From contig DVJQ01000049.1 in the NCBI GenBank assembly GCA_018716625.1, forward strand, positions 19,100 through 83,099: a stretch of DNA of 64,000 nt, read 5' to 3'. The position numbers and the translations under genes are program-made. The notes under the pieces are model-generated. The model was not told where the DNA came from. It did no database searches and saw only the letters and a program-made list of their open reading frames with translations. Every line of letters begins with the position of its first letter. Within the stretch, counting starts at the first letter, position 1. This document shows, piece by piece, positions 15,503 to 24,395 of the stretch. This stretch comes from Candidatus Galligastranaerophilus intestinavium (GTDB lineage: Bacteria; Cyanobacteriota; Vampirovibrionia; Gastranaerophilales; Gastranaerophilaceae).

Positions 15503-16634
15503 AGATTACGAAAAAGCAATTTTGGATAAAAAAGAAAGTCTGAATTTTCGCTCACTTCAACCTGTTGATATAGCAGGCAAGTATGTTTTTAAAAGCGGAA
15601 AGAGGCTTTTAAACCTGTCATCAAATGATTATCTTGGCATAAGTACAAAAGACTCTATAAGGCAAGAGTTTCTTAATGGTTATAAAAAGCCTTTATCTGT
15701 TCCATCGGCAAGACTTTTGTGTGCAAATACTTCATCTTATGAAAAATTGGAGGAGCTTTTAAAAAATAAATTCAATAAAGAGGCCGCGCTTTTATTTAAC
15801 AGCGGATATCACGCAAATGTCGGTATTTACAGTGCGCTTGCAAAAAAAGGTGACGTTGTATTTTGTGACAGATTGAATCATGCAAGTATAATTGACGGGA
15901 TACACCTTGGCGGAGCTGATTTAATACCTTTTAAACACGCTAATTATGAAGATTTAGAGTCAAAACTTATCAGATATTCCAAAAAATACGCAAATGTAAT
16001 TATCTCAACAGAAGCGCTATTTTCTATGGACGGCGACTTTTGCGACATAAAAAAGCTTGTTGAATTAAAAGAAAAATACGGCGCAATTTTGATTGTTGAC
16101 GAGGCACACTCTTTTGGGGTGTATGGCGGTGGGTTGGGCTTTTGCGCGCAAGAAGGTATGCTTGACAAGGTCGATTTAATTATGGCGACTTTTGGTAAGG
16201 CAGTAGGGTCTTATGGGGCGTTTTGCGTAGGATGTAAGGTTTTAATTGATTATTTGATAAACTTTTCACGCTCTTTTATTTTCTCGACTGTTTTTCCTCA
16301 AATAAGCGCGGAGTTTGCATATTTTGTTTTGCAAAATTATATTTTTTCTTCCGATAAATTTCAAAACAAATTATTGAAATTGACGGATATTGTACATAAA
16401 AGGCTTTGCGGGCTTAATATTTTAGGATCAAGTTACATTGTTCCTGTTGTTCTCGGTGAAAATCAAAAGGCGCTTGAGCTTTCTAAAATGCTTATGGATA
16501 AGGGCTTTTATTGTTTGCCGATAAGATATCCAACTGTTGCAAAAAATTCCGCTCGCTTGAGAATCTCGCTTAGTGCAGCTATTGAGCAGGCTGACCTGGA
16601 GTCTCTTTTTGCGCTTCTTTTGAACACAAAATAA
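15486..16634 (+). CDS. Alpha-oxoamine synthase, BioF-type (8-amino-7-oxononanoate synthase-like)
   Basis: The 382-aa PLP enzyme condenses an amino acid with an acyl-CoA. Visible are LSSNDYLGIS, LFNSGYHANVG, DRLNHASIIDGIHLGGA, EALFSMDGDFCDI, IVDEAHSFGVYGGGLGF (PLP-contacting Asp and His) and ATFGKAVGSYGAF with the Schiff-base Lys at residue 238. The closest class is BioF (alanine + pimeloyl-thioester), but Kbl or another oxoamine synthase is possible because no other biotin gene is nearby. ATG at 15486; a TTG 6 nt earlier is an alternative. It overlaps the symporter by 17 nt and the convergent RND gene by 56 nt. Confidence 0.82.
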   Translation: MKNLFEDYEKAILDKKESLNFRSLQPVDIAGKYVFKSGKRLLNLSSNDYLGISTKDSIRQEFLNGYKKPLSVPSARLLCANTSSYEKLEELLKNKFNKEAALLFNSGYHANVGIYSALAKKGDVVFCDRLNHASIIDGIHLGGADLIPFKHANYEDLESKLIRYSKKYANVIISTEALFSMDGDFCDIKKLVELKEKYGAILIVDEAHSFGVYGGGLGFCAQEGMLDKVDLIMATFGKAVGSYGAFCVGCKVLIDYLINFSRSFIFSTVFPQISAEFAYFVLQNYIFSSDKFQNKLLKLTDIVHKRLCGLNILGSSYIVPVVLGENQKALELSKMLMDKGFYCLPIRYPTVAKNSARLRISLSAAIEQADLESLFALLLNTK

Positions 16635-19600
16635 AATATAAACATGGTGTAACAAGCAGTGTAATGCATACAGACGATGCCAGTCCGAAAATAATTGCAA
16701 CAGCAAGGGACGAGAACATTGGGTCGCGCCCTATCCAAAGCGGGAGCATACCCCCTATTGTTGTTATTGCCGTTAAAAATATTGGTGTTATGCGGCTTCT
16801 TGCAGACTTTTGTATAACAAGGCGAAGATTTGAGTTGTTTTTATTTTTTCTTTCTTTTTCAATTGTATCAAGCAGTACAACGGCGTTGTTTGTTGCAATT
16901 CCGACAAGGCACACATATGCCAAAAAAGTCATAAAGCCAAAATCGCTTTTTGTTATTAAAAGCCCTATGTTTGCGCCACTTAGCGCCATAAGGGCGCTTA
17001 TAAGTATAATTACCGGTATTTTATAAGAGTTAAAATATCCTATTAATAATAAAAGTATTATACTAAATGCTATAGGGATTTTCTGCGCAATTGATTTGTT
17101 GCCTTTTTTTGAACTTTCAACACTTCCCCCTTCTTCATAACCCATACCAAGCGGGAAGTCAATTGAGTTAAGGTAGGGTTTAATTTTTTGTATAACTTCT
17201 TGCGCGGTTGTTTCGGTTTTATCTATGTAGCCTTGTATTGTAACGGTTAAAAACCCGTTTCGTCTTATTATACAAGGGTATTCAAAAATAAGGGACAGAT
17301 TTGCAAACTGCGAAAGCGGCAGTGTATTTTCCCACAACGGGGAGTATATACCCATGGAGTCAATTTTATTTATGTTGTCCCTTGAAAGAGAGTTAAGGCG
17401 GTAAATGACTGGGATTGATGTAGTGTCGCGCCAATAGCTGGATACTGTGTAGCCACTTAAACCCGCTTGCAGACTTTGTGCTATCATTTGATTTGTTATG
17501 CCGTATCTTGAGGCGCTTTGCTCGTCTATGTTGATTTTTATTTTTGGAGTTTTTGCGCCCCAGTCGTCTTTTACAAGTATTACACCTTTTATTTCTCTTA
17601 ATTTTTTTTGAATGTCGCGTACTATTTCAAACAGTTTATTTTCATCGCCTCCGAAAATTCTTATCTCGACAGGCGCGTCATACGGCGGCCCAAGCGGGAC
17701 TTTTCTTACAATTGTATTTGAATCGGCAAAAGTTTGTGAGCAGTAATTTTGCACATCTTCAACCAATTTGTCTACGGTTTTGTAGCTTTTTGTATTTGCA
17801 AGTATCATTGCGTAATTACTTTTAACAGGTTCGGGGCTTGCAGATAAAACGTAGCGCGGTGCCGATGTTCCAATATAGCTTGAATAGTTTTTTACCTCTT
17901 TTAGACTTTTTAAATATTCCCCTGCTTGTTGCGCCACTTTTTTTGTAACTTCTATGTTTGTTCCCTCCGGCATGTTAAATTCTATTTCAAACATTGCCCT
18001 GTCTGAATCAGGGAAAAATATCTTAGGAACATAAGAGAATAAAACAAATGATAAAATAACAAAAATGCTTGCTGCAAATACTGTCCTTTTTGGGTTTTTA
18101 AGGGCTTTTTTTATAAATCTTGCCGTATATTTTGAAATATTAATTTCTCTAAACGATGTTTTCAGACCGTTTTTAAAAAATAACTCTATTAAATAGGGTA
18201 AAAAAGTAATTGATAAAAACCATGAGATTAAAAGTGCACAGGCAACGACCTTAAAAAGGCTAGAGGTATACTCGCTTACGGTTGAATTTGCAAGATATAT
18301 GGGTAAAAATGCGCAAGACGTTGTAAGAGTTGAGATTAAAAGCGGTGTTTGAAATTTTTCGCACACCTGTATTGCTATGTTTTCAATATTTTTAATGTCG
18401 GATTTAATTTTTTTTAAAATTCCCTCAGATATTACAATTGAGTTATCAACAAGAATTCCAAGTGCTATTATAAGCGCACTCAGGGAAATTTTATCAAGCC
18501 AGATTTTTAAATTTCCCATTACAAAAAACGTCCCAAGAATTGTAACTGGGATTATAAGTCCCACGATAAGACCTGTTTTTATTCCTAAAATCAACAAGAT
18601 TAGAGTAATAACTATAATTACGCTCTGAAAAAGGCTTGAGGTGAATTTATCCGTCAAATATTTGACATAGTCAGGTTGAAATGCCGCATATTCAATGTTT
18701 ATACCAACAGGCATGTAGCTTTTTAATTCGTTAATTTTCTTTTTAACAGTGTTTCCGAATTTTAATATATTTCCGCCATCTTTCATGGAAAGGGCTATAA
18801 TAAGAGCTTTTTCGCCGTTAAATTGAGTTATTGTTAAAGGAGGATTTTCGTAAGTTTTTTCTATTGTTAAAATATCGCCTAATTTAAGTGCGTCCTCCTT
18901 TTTGCCGTAGGTTATAATTGTATTTTTGATATTTTCAACATCTGTATAATTGTCGTCACTTTGCACTAAAATGTATCTGTCCCCGACCAGAATTTTGCCG
19001 CTTTGCGCTATTATATTTGTGCCTGAGAGTATGTTTTGCAATTCTGTGGGACTCAGATTGTACCTTGCAAGTTTTGAATTGTCATAGTATAGATAAACAG
19101 CCTCTTGTGCTGCTCCCAATATTTCCACTTTTGATGTGTCATCCAGCTTTAGCAACTCTTCTTTTACTTTGTCTGCGTAGTCTTTTATCTCTATATAATC
19201 AAAGTCTTTGCCGACAATAGCCAGAATTATACCGAAAACATCTCCGAATTCGTCGTTAACCTGTACGGTTACACCTTTTGGAAGTTGCGATTGTATGTTT
19301 GAAATTTTCCTTCTTAATTTATCCCAGATTGGTTGAAGCTCTTTGTATGTTTCATATACATCAATATAAACAACGCTTTTGCCTTCATAAGAGTTACTTT
19401 TTATGTCCTCAACTTCGCTCATTTGTTCGGCTACCGATTTTATTTTATCGGTTACATATTTATCAACCTGTCTTGAATCTGCCCCGCTGTAGGTGCTTGT
19501 AATAACTGCAGTCCTTATTTTAAATCCGGGGTCTTCGTTTCTCGGGGTTGTAATGTAATAAGACATTCCGCCCAAAATAAGTATTGTTATCAGAGTTACA

Positions 19601-19641
19601 AGAAGGAATTTATTTTTTAAAAAAAACCTTGTCAAATGCAT
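16579..19641 (-). CDS. RND-family efflux permease (HAE1-like, single-Asp TM4)
   Basis: The 1020-aa inner-membrane pump has the RND layout: TM1 (residues 12-30), a large periplasmic loop (starting TPRNEDPGFKIRTAVITSTY), six TM helices (about 330-520), a second periplasmic loop (about 545-830) and C-terminal TM helices. The TM4 proton-relay motif reads ALGILVDNSIVI: one Asp is kept and the second of the usual DD pair is Asn. It is preceded by its adaptor gene with a 1-nt overlap (TAATG), but no outer-membrane partner lies next to it. Substrate is unknown. Its 3' end overlaps the BioF-type gene by 56 nt. Confidence 0.9.
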   Translation of the reverse strand: MHLTRFFLKNKFLLVTLITILILGGMSYYITTPRNEDPGFKIRTAVITSTYSGADSRQVDKYVTDKIKSVAEQMSEVEDIKSNSYEGKSVVYIDVYETYKELQPIWDKLRRKISNIQSQLPKGVTVQVNDEFGDVFGIILAIVGKDFDYIEIKDYADKVKEELLKLDDTSKVEILGAAQEAVYLYYDNSKLARYNLSPTELQNILSGTNIIAQSGKILVGDRYILVQSDDNYTDVENIKNTIITYGKKEDALKLGDILTIEKTYENPPLTITQFNGEKALIIALSMKDGGNILKFGNTVKKKINELKSYMPVGINIEYAAFQPDYVKYLTDKFTSSLFQSVIIVITLILLILGIKTGLIVGLIIPVTILGTFFVMGNLKIWLDKISLSALIIALGILVDNSIVISEGILKKIKSDIKNIENIAIQVCEKFQTPLLISTLTTSCAFLPIYLANSTVSEYTSSLFKVVACALLISWFLSITFLPYLIELFFKNGLKTSFREINISKYTARFIKKALKNPKRTVFAASIFVILSFVLFSYVPKIFFPDSDRAMFEIEFNMPEGTNIEVTKKVAQQAGEYLKSLKEVKNYSSYIGTSAPRYVLSASPEPVKSNYAMILANTKSYKTVDKLVEDVQNYCSQTFADSNTIVRKVPLGPPYDAPVEIRIFGGDENKLFEIVRDIQKKLREIKGVILVKDDWGAKTPKIKINIDEQSASRYGITNQMIAQSLQAGLSGYTVSSYWRDTTSIPVIYRLNSLSRDNINKIDSMGIYSPLWENTLPLSQFANLSLIFEYPCIIRRNGFLTVTIQGYIDKTETTAQEVIQKIKPYLNSIDFPLGMGYEEGGSVESSKKGNKSIAQKIPIAFSIILLLLIGYFNSYKIPVIILISALMALSGANIGLLITKSDFGFMTFLAYVCLVGIATNNAVVLLDTIEKERKNKNNSNLRLVIQKSARSRITPIFLTAITTIGGMLPLWIGRDPMFSSLAVAIIFGLASSVCITLLVTPCLYFILCSKEAQKETPGQPAQ

Positions 19642-20714
19642 TAGTATTTTACTCTTTGCCCTTCCTGTACTTCGCTTACTCCTCTTGTCACAACATAATC
19701 GCCGTCATTTAAGCCGTTTTTTATAACAATTCTGTCCCCGTTTAATTCTCCCGTTTCAACAAAATTCTTTTTTATTGTGCCAAGATTGTTGTTTTTCTCT
19801 GTTATTGTAAAAACGATATTTTTATCACCTTCTTTTATCAGGGAGTTTACAGGGATTAATATTTGATTTTTTTCGCTTCCGCTTATTTCAAAATTTGCGC
19901 TTGCGCTCATACCGTCTTTTAAATTTGGTGTTTGGTTAAAGATTTTTAGTTTTACCCTATAGGAGAGTTGCTCAAGACTTGTCTGACTTATTTCTTTTAC
20001 TTGTGCGTCAAAGACTTTGTTTTTAATTGCGTCAACTTTTACCTTTGCTTTTTGTCCGTGACTTATTTTATTTATATAGTTTTGTGATACAAATACATAG
20101 GCTTCTACATCTTTGCTGCCTTGGAACTGCACAACGGTCGAGCCGGGGTTTAGATATTGTTGTTCGGATGCGACTTTAGAGAGAATTATACCGTTAGTCG
20201 GGGCATAAATTCTCTCGTATCCTGAGCGATGAATCATATAATTAAGCTTTTCGCGTGCAATTTGTATTTGATAGTTGGCGGACTCCATTTTTGTTCTGGC
20301 GTTATCAGTGTCGTTGTCAGATATTCCGCCTGCCGCGTGCAATTTTTTTATTCTGTCATAGTAGCTCTTTGCGTTTTGATATTGGATAATCGCGTCTGAG
20401 AGTGCGTATTGTGCCTCTTGTACCTGTATATGGTAAAGCGGTGCGTCAAGCTCTGCTATAATCTGACCCTTTGTTACGGTTTGACCTTCGTTTACATATA
20501 CTTTTTTAAGAGTACCCTCTATTTGAAAGCTCAAATCAGTAAGCGAGCTTGATTTTAAATATCCGAAAAATATTTTATCTGCAATATTTGAACCGCTGTG
20601 CACAATGGTATATTGCACAGGTCTTATTATTTCTTGCGTTTTATTTATGGTGCATCCTGTTGCAAGTAAAATAAAAATACTTATTATTGTGAGTGTAAAT
20701 AACCTTTTCATCAC
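19641..20714 (-). CDS. RND periplasmic adaptor (membrane fusion) lipoprotein
   Basis: The 357-aa protein has a lipoprotein signal with lipobox LLATGC (Cys21), then a short beta strand, a biotinyl-lipoyl-like half (GQTVTKGQIIAELDAPLY), a helical hairpin of about 65 residues (YALSDAIIQYQNAKSYYDRI ... ANYQIQIAREKLNYM), the second lipoyl half (RIYAPTNGIILSKVASEQQY) and beta-barrel and membrane-proximal domains. It links the downstream RND pump to an outer-membrane channel encoded elsewhere, possibly the TolC-like protein at 54178-55899. Overlaps the pump gene by 1 nt. Confidence 0.9.
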   Translation of the reverse strand: MMKRLFTLTIISIFILLATGCTINKTQEIIRPVQYTIVHSGSNIADKIFFGYLKSSSLTDLSFQIEGTLKKVYVNEGQTVTKGQIIAELDAPLYHIQVQEAQYALSDAIIQYQNAKSYYDRIKKLHAAGGISDNDTDNARTKMESANYQIQIAREKLNYMIHRSGYERIYAPTNGIILSKVASEQQYLNPGSTVVQFQGSKDVEAYVFVSQNYINKISHGQKAKVKVDAIKNKVFDAQVKEISQTSLEQLSYRVKLKIFNQTPNLKDGMSASANFEISGSEKNQILIPVNSLIKEGDKNIVFTITEKNNNLGTIKKNFVETGELNGDRIVIKNGLNDGDYVVTRGVSEVQEGQRVKY

Positions 20715-20768
20715 AAAAATAATATTATGGTTTTGCTTTTTATTTTATTGCCTGATAAGCTAGATTAT

Positions 20769-21665
20769 TTATGCCCGAGGGTGGGTTGAATCGTATACCG
20801 ATTTTAAACGTGCGCTTGATACATGGGTGTATATTTGAGTGTTTGAGATACTGGCATGACCCAAAAGCTCCTGTACAATTCTTAAATCCGCACCGTTTTC
20901 CAATAATCTTGTTGCAAAGCTGTGTCTGAATATGTGCGGAGTTATTTTTTTAGGAAGTTCTATTTTCTCTACTACTTCTTTTAAAGCTTTTCTTATACTT
21001 TGGTTTTGGAGTCTAAAACCGTTGTAGTTTATAAAAAGAGGGGAATCGGGCGCTTTTTTTGTTTTACAAATTAAATCGGATACATTATCCATGTAATTTT
21101 TAAGATTTTCTTTTGTTTTGTCAGGAATTAGCACTATCCGCTCTTTTGCACCTTTACCCAAGACTTTTATTTCGTTTTGTTCCAGATTAAGATTTTCATA
21201 GTTCAAATTTGAAAGCTCGCTTATTCTCATTCCTGATACCCAGAGCAGTTCAAAAATTACCCTGTTTCTAAAACCTGCCGGTGTTTCAATTTTTACATTT
21301 CTTAAAATATTTTCGACTTCTTCCTCACTCATAAAATCAGGCAGAGATTTAGGTCTTTTGGGTGCAACAAGAGCGTCTGCGGGATTTGTTTCTATGATTT
21401 CTTCTTGAAATAAAAATTTGTAAAAAGCTCGTATTGAGGCAATTTTCCTTGCTATTGTGGTCTTTGTATAATTTATTTTTTGTATAAAATAAAGGTATTC
21501 GCTAAATTTTTTAGAATTAATTTCATCAACATTTAAGTTGTCTGCCCAAATAAGAAATGTGTAAACATCGGCGCAGTAGGCTCTTATTGTATGAATAGAG
21601 AAATTTTTCTCACTTTTTAAGTAGATTTTAAATTCCTCTAAATATTTTATTGAATTATTGTTCAC
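20769..21665 (-). CDS. Tyrosine recombinase XerC/XerD
   Basis: The 298-aa protein has the N-terminal SAM-like core-binding domain (residues 5-88) and the catalytic domain with the full set R-K-H-R-H-Y: ELLWVSGMRISELSNL (Arg), VLGKGAKERIV (Lys), TPHIFRHSFATRLLENGADL (His, Arg), LGHASISNTQIYTHV (His and nucleophilic Tyr). Length fits chromosomal dimer-resolving Xer recombinases, not phage integrases. The only start that fits the frame is a GTG at 21665, and the AAAGGAG ribosome site runs into it, which is odd. Whether it is XerC or XerD cannot be decided from this alone. Confidence 0.92.
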   Translation of the reverse strand: MNNNSIKYLEEFKIYLKSEKNFSIHTIRAYCADVYTFLIWADNLNVDEINSKKFSEYLYFIQKINYTKTTIARKIASIRAFYKFLFQEEIIETNPADALVAPKRPKSLPDFMSEEEVENILRNVKIETPAGFRNRVIFELLWVSGMRISELSNLNYENLNLEQNEIKVLGKGAKERIVLIPDKTKENLKNYMDNVSDLICKTKKAPDSPLFINYNGFRLQNQSIRKALKEVVEKIELPKKITPHIFRHSFATRLLENGADLRIVQELLGHASISNTQIYTHVSSARLKSVYDSTHPRA

Positions 21666-21830
21666 TCCTTTAATATCCTAAAACTGCTCTTTTATTAATT
21701 ATACAACCTTTTTAAAAAAATAATATAAATCCTGTATTTAAAATTTTTGAAAATAATATTATCCTTAGTATATATTTATCCCCATTTTTGTTATATCATT
21801 TAGATATTAAACCAAAAAGGCGCTTTAAAA

Positions 21831-22469
21831 TTGCAAAATAATTTTGATAGTTTAGATAATCTGGATATACAAGTGCGCAAGTCCTCTGTAGTTCAAGAAA
21901 GAGCAGGGCTTGTTGCGGTTTATATGTATAAACAATTTCTTGATTTTCAACAGTCAAGTCAGTTGACGCAAGAAACGTTTATAAAAATGATTGATACCAT
22001 GCAGTCTGTGGTTGAATATTTAAAGCAGTCTTTTAAAATCAGAAATATTCCCACACAGAATGTTTATTATGAAGTGGATAATTCCCAAACTCTTGCATAT
22101 GTTAATATTCTCTGGCATAAGATAACTTTTACGTCAAGGTTTAATATATCACCAAAGGCTCTGCCTCAAGATGGTCGCGCGCCGTTGTTTTGCGGACGTA
22201 TATTTGCACTTAACGGGAATTACAACGCGATAATGAAGGGCGCAGACGACTATGAGTCCCAAATGAAAGCCCTTTTGGACAATGAAATCGCTTCATTGTA
22301 TGTACCTGCCGAGAAAACGCAAAATTCTATCATGACAATAAGGCACAAGGATAATCAGGAATTTTTAATAAGTCCTATTGATGCTCCAAGAGAGTTTTTG
22401 TTGAAAGTTATAGAACTTGTGTGTGCAGGCGGTCAGTTCCACGAACAGGGTGCAAAAAAACTTTTTTAA
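21831..22469 (+). CDS. Conserved-looking hypothetical protein (212 aa)
   Basis: I recognise no family. The soluble protein lacks a signal peptide and TM helices. It starts with an acidic/Asn-rich stretch, then a helix-rich part (SVVQERAGLVAVYMYKQFLD, residues 18-75), then mixed alpha/beta sequence with a Cys-containing segment (GRAPLFCGRIFALNGNYNAI). The start is a TTG at 21831 with AAAAGG 10 nt upstream; no ATG occurs before residue 30. A bidirectional terminator follows directly and it is monocistronic. Confidence 0.6.
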   Translation: MQNNFDSLDNLDIQVRKSSVVQERAGLVAVYMYKQFLDFQQSSQLTQETFIKMIDTMQSVVEYLKQSFKIRNIPTQNVYYEVDNSQTLAYVNILWHKITFTSRFNISPKALPQDGRAPLFCGRIFALNGNYNAIMKGADDYESQMKALLDNEIASLYVPAEKTQNSIMTIRHKDNQEFLISPIDAPREFLLKVIELVCAGGQFHEQGAKKLF

Positions 22470-22477
22470 ATAAAAAA

Positions 22478-22500
22478 AGCCCTCTTTTGAGGGCTTTTTG
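22478..22500. terminator. Bidirectional intrinsic terminator
   Basis: Stem AAGCCCTC / GAGGGCTT with loop TTTT, flanked by an A-run before and a T-run after. It serves the plus-strand gene ending at 22469 and the minus-strand 58-aa gene ending at 22501. Confidence 0.85.
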
Positions 22501-22677
22501 CTAGTTTTGTGCGGAGGATAAAAGTAAAATCTTTTTCATAAAGTTTTGAAATAATGTCATCTTGGGATTTTCAACACTTTTTACAAGTTCCCTCAGCTCT
22601 CCTTCAAGCTCGGCGCTCCTTGGGTTAAATTCACACATATCAGGATTGTATTCGCCGTAGTTTAAGTAATCGTTCAT
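22501..22677 (-). CDS. Small protein (58 aa), unrecognised
   Basis: A clean ORF reads MNDYLNYGEYNPDMCEFNPR, continues with an acidic helix (SAELEGELRELVKSVENPKM) and ends TLFQNFMKKILLLSSAQN, stop TAG at 22503-22501. A ribosome site (AAAGG, 10 nt before the ATG) precedes it, and its stop abuts the bidirectional terminator. The Tyr/Asn/Pro-rich start and amphipathic C-terminus look like a true short protein. No family is recognised; it may be peripheral to a membrane. Confidence 0.65.
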   Translation of the reverse strand: MNDYLNYGEYNPDMCEFNPRSAELEGELRELVKSVENPKMTLFQNFMKKILLLSSAQN

Positions 22678-22771
22678 AAATGCTTCGCCTTTCTGCCGTA
22701 GATGTCAACTAATATCCTTGTAATATTATTTTCGACATGCTATATAGAAAACTTTAGCGTTTGTATATTTA

Positions 22772-22780
22772 TGTTAAAAT
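22772..22780 (+). promoter_or_regulatory. Extended -10 of a probable leaderless promoter (tsaE)
   Basis: TGtTAAAAT is an extended -10 whose hexamer ends 6 nt before the tsaE ATG (22787). The gap is six T and contains no Shine-Dalgarno site. Confidence 0.55.
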
Positions 22781-22786
22781 TTTTTT

Positions 22787-23287
22787 ATGAAGATTGAATG
22801 CAAAAATTTAAAAGATACTCAAAAATTGGCTTATGCTTTTGCAAAAAATTTGCCTAAGTGCGGATGTTTTGTTTCTCTATACGGCGATATAGGTGCGGGC
22901 AAGACGGCTTTTGTCAGATATGTGCTAAAAGAGTTGGGTGTAAAGGAAAAAATAACCAGCCCGAGTTTTGTTATTTTGAATGAATATTTGGGTTATTTAA
23001 TGCCTATTTATCATTTTGATTTGTATCGTCTTGAAAAAGAGGGCTTAAAAACTATAATGGAAGAACTTACGGATTATTCACACAGAAATGTTTTAACTTT
23101 TGTAGAATGGGCAAATTTTGGCGAAGAAGCACTTAGTTATGACAGATTAAATATTAAAATTTCTTATCCTGATAATTTGGATTATTGTGATGAGGGCGAG
23201 TTGAGATATTTTGAATTTAGTGCCCAGGGCATGGATAATTCTGTATTTTTAGATAATATTATAAAAGATTACGAGGCAGCAAAATGA
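22787..23287 (+). CDS. tsaE: tRNA threonylcarbamoyladenosine biosynthesis ATPase TsaE
   Basis: TsaE works with TsaB and TsaD to make t6A37 in ANN-decoding tRNAs; its ATPase cycle resets the complex. The 166-aa protein has the Walker A GDIGAGKTAFVRYVL (about 30-44), SPSFVILNEY (switch region), IYHFDLYRLE and the FVEWANFGEEAL motif (Trp and Glu of the family). Its stop overlaps the tsaB start (ATGA). Length is normal. Confidence 0.93.
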   Translation: MKIECKNLKDTQKLAYAFAKNLPKCGCFVSLYGDIGAGKTAFVRYVLKELGVKEKITSPSFVILNEYLGYLMPIYHFDLYRLEKEGLKTIMEELTDYSHRNVLTFVEWANFGEEALSYDRLNIKISYPDNLDYCDEGELRYFEFSAQGMDNSVFLDNIIKDYEAAK

Positions 23288-23937
23288 AGATGTTATGTTT
23301 TGATACATCTCTTGATAAAACATATATTTCCCTTGGTTTTAAGGGGTATTTTGAACAGTTTGAGATAAAAACAGACGATAAAAATTATCACAGTGCTTAT
23401 CTTTTGCCGAAAATTAAAGAAATTTTGCAAAATGCAAAAATTAGCCCGCAGGATTTGGATGTAATAGTCACAAATTGCGGCCCCGGAAGTTTTACGGGCA
23501 TTAGAGCAGCGCTCAGTGTTGCAAAAGTTATGGCGCTTGAGCTTAATTTGCCCGTTGTAAGATTAAACTCATGCGAAATACTAAAGTGTGCCGCTGTTGA
23601 CTGTGGTATTGAAAATCCTTGCGTAGTGCTGGATGCAAGACGCGGAATGTATTATTTTTACAATGGGGAAAAAATAGAACTCGTTTTAAAAAATAACATA
23701 GGAAATTTGATAAAGTCTAAAAATGTTGTATGCGATAAAAATGTTTATAAAGACCTTTCTTGCAATAGTGAGGCAAGGTTTATAAATTATGAAGATGAAA
23801 ATTACCCCTTGGCAAGGGTTATGTATAATCTTGGTCTTGGTAAGATTAAAAGCTCACAAGATGTTGCGAATGATTTTTCGCATACAAAACTAAAGGCTAA
23901 CTACATTCAGACTCCGCCTGTATTTACAAAAGATTAA
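23284..23937 (+). CDS. tsaB: tRNA threonylcarbamoyladenosine biosynthesis protein TsaB
   Basis: TsaB is the scaffold partner of TsaD with an ASKHA fold but no catalytic role. The 217-aa protein shows MLCFDTSLDKTYISLGF at the start, YHSAYLLPKIKEIL, VTNCGPGSFTGIRAALSVAK (family: GPGSFTGLRIG) and AVLDARRGMYYF (as VVLDARRGMYYF). The pair tsaE-tsaB is translationally coupled. Its stop shares the palindrome TTAA with the stop of the convergent SprA-like gene. Confidence 0.93.
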   Translation: MKMLCFDTSLDKTYISLGFKGYFEQFEIKTDDKNYHSAYLLPKIKEILQNAKISPQDLDVIVTNCGPGSFTGIRAALSVAKVMALELNLPVVRLNSCEILKCAAVDCGIENPCVVLDARRGMYYFYNGEKIELVLKNNIGNLIKSKNVVCDKNVYKDLSCNSEARFINYEDENYPLARVMYNLGLGKIKSSQDVANDFSHTKLKANYIQTPPVFTKD

Positions 23938-24332
23938 CCGATAAGATCAAGCGTTTCGCCGCTTTTTGATTGATCTTTTTTGTATGACTCCGCTTCACTC
24001 AAAAGAGTTTCTGCTTGTCTTGCGACGTTTAAATCGGCGTCGGATAAGTCTGTTACAGGTGCCAGAGCTGCTCTTTTGATTTGTTTTGCTTGAGAAATTG
24101 TTTCGTCAGGGTTTTCCCTGTTAAGCGCAGGTATTCTTATGTTAACATGTCCGCCAATGGGGATACCTTGGGGTGAGTATTCAATAACAATCGGCCCGCC
24201 AAGTGAGCCTGCAGCATTTTTGTGCGCCGCTTCGTGAGCGTAAATTCTGCTGTAGTTTTCTTTTTTTAAATTCTCAATCTTCTTTTCCTGACTTCTCTGA
24301 CCCAAGAATGCGTAATTTTTAACATCTATCAT
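23934..24332 (-). CDS. SprA-related putative metalloprotease, short form
   Basis: The 132-aa protein matches the SprA-related family: IYAHEAAHKNAAGSLGGPIV (HExxH-like HEAAH at about residue 33), IEYSPQGIPIGGHVNIRIPA (family: YxxGPDGxxYAVGGEVxID) and TISQAKQIKRAALAPVTDLS followed by ADLNVARQAE. In the family these segments form a small zinc-peptidase-like fold of unknown substrate. This version is compact; there is no signal peptide. It ends against tsaB with a 4-nt stop-stop overlap. Confidence 0.7.
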   Translation of the reverse strand: MIDVKNYAFLGQRSQEKKIENLKKENYSRIYAHEAAHKNAAGSLGGPIVIEYSPQGIPIGGHVNIRIPALNRENPDETISQAKQIKRAALAPVTDLSDADLNVARQAETLLSEAESYKKDQSKSGETLDLIG

Positions 24333-24395
24333 ATCTTACCGCTTGCCCTTCCAACTACTATAATTATAGCACATTTTTTGGTTTTTCAACAGGGG

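Noticed and set aside
16428..16738. Minus-strand ORFs of 92 and 76 aa at the BioF/RND junction
   Set aside because: They lie inside the two firm genes, which already overlap by 56 nt.
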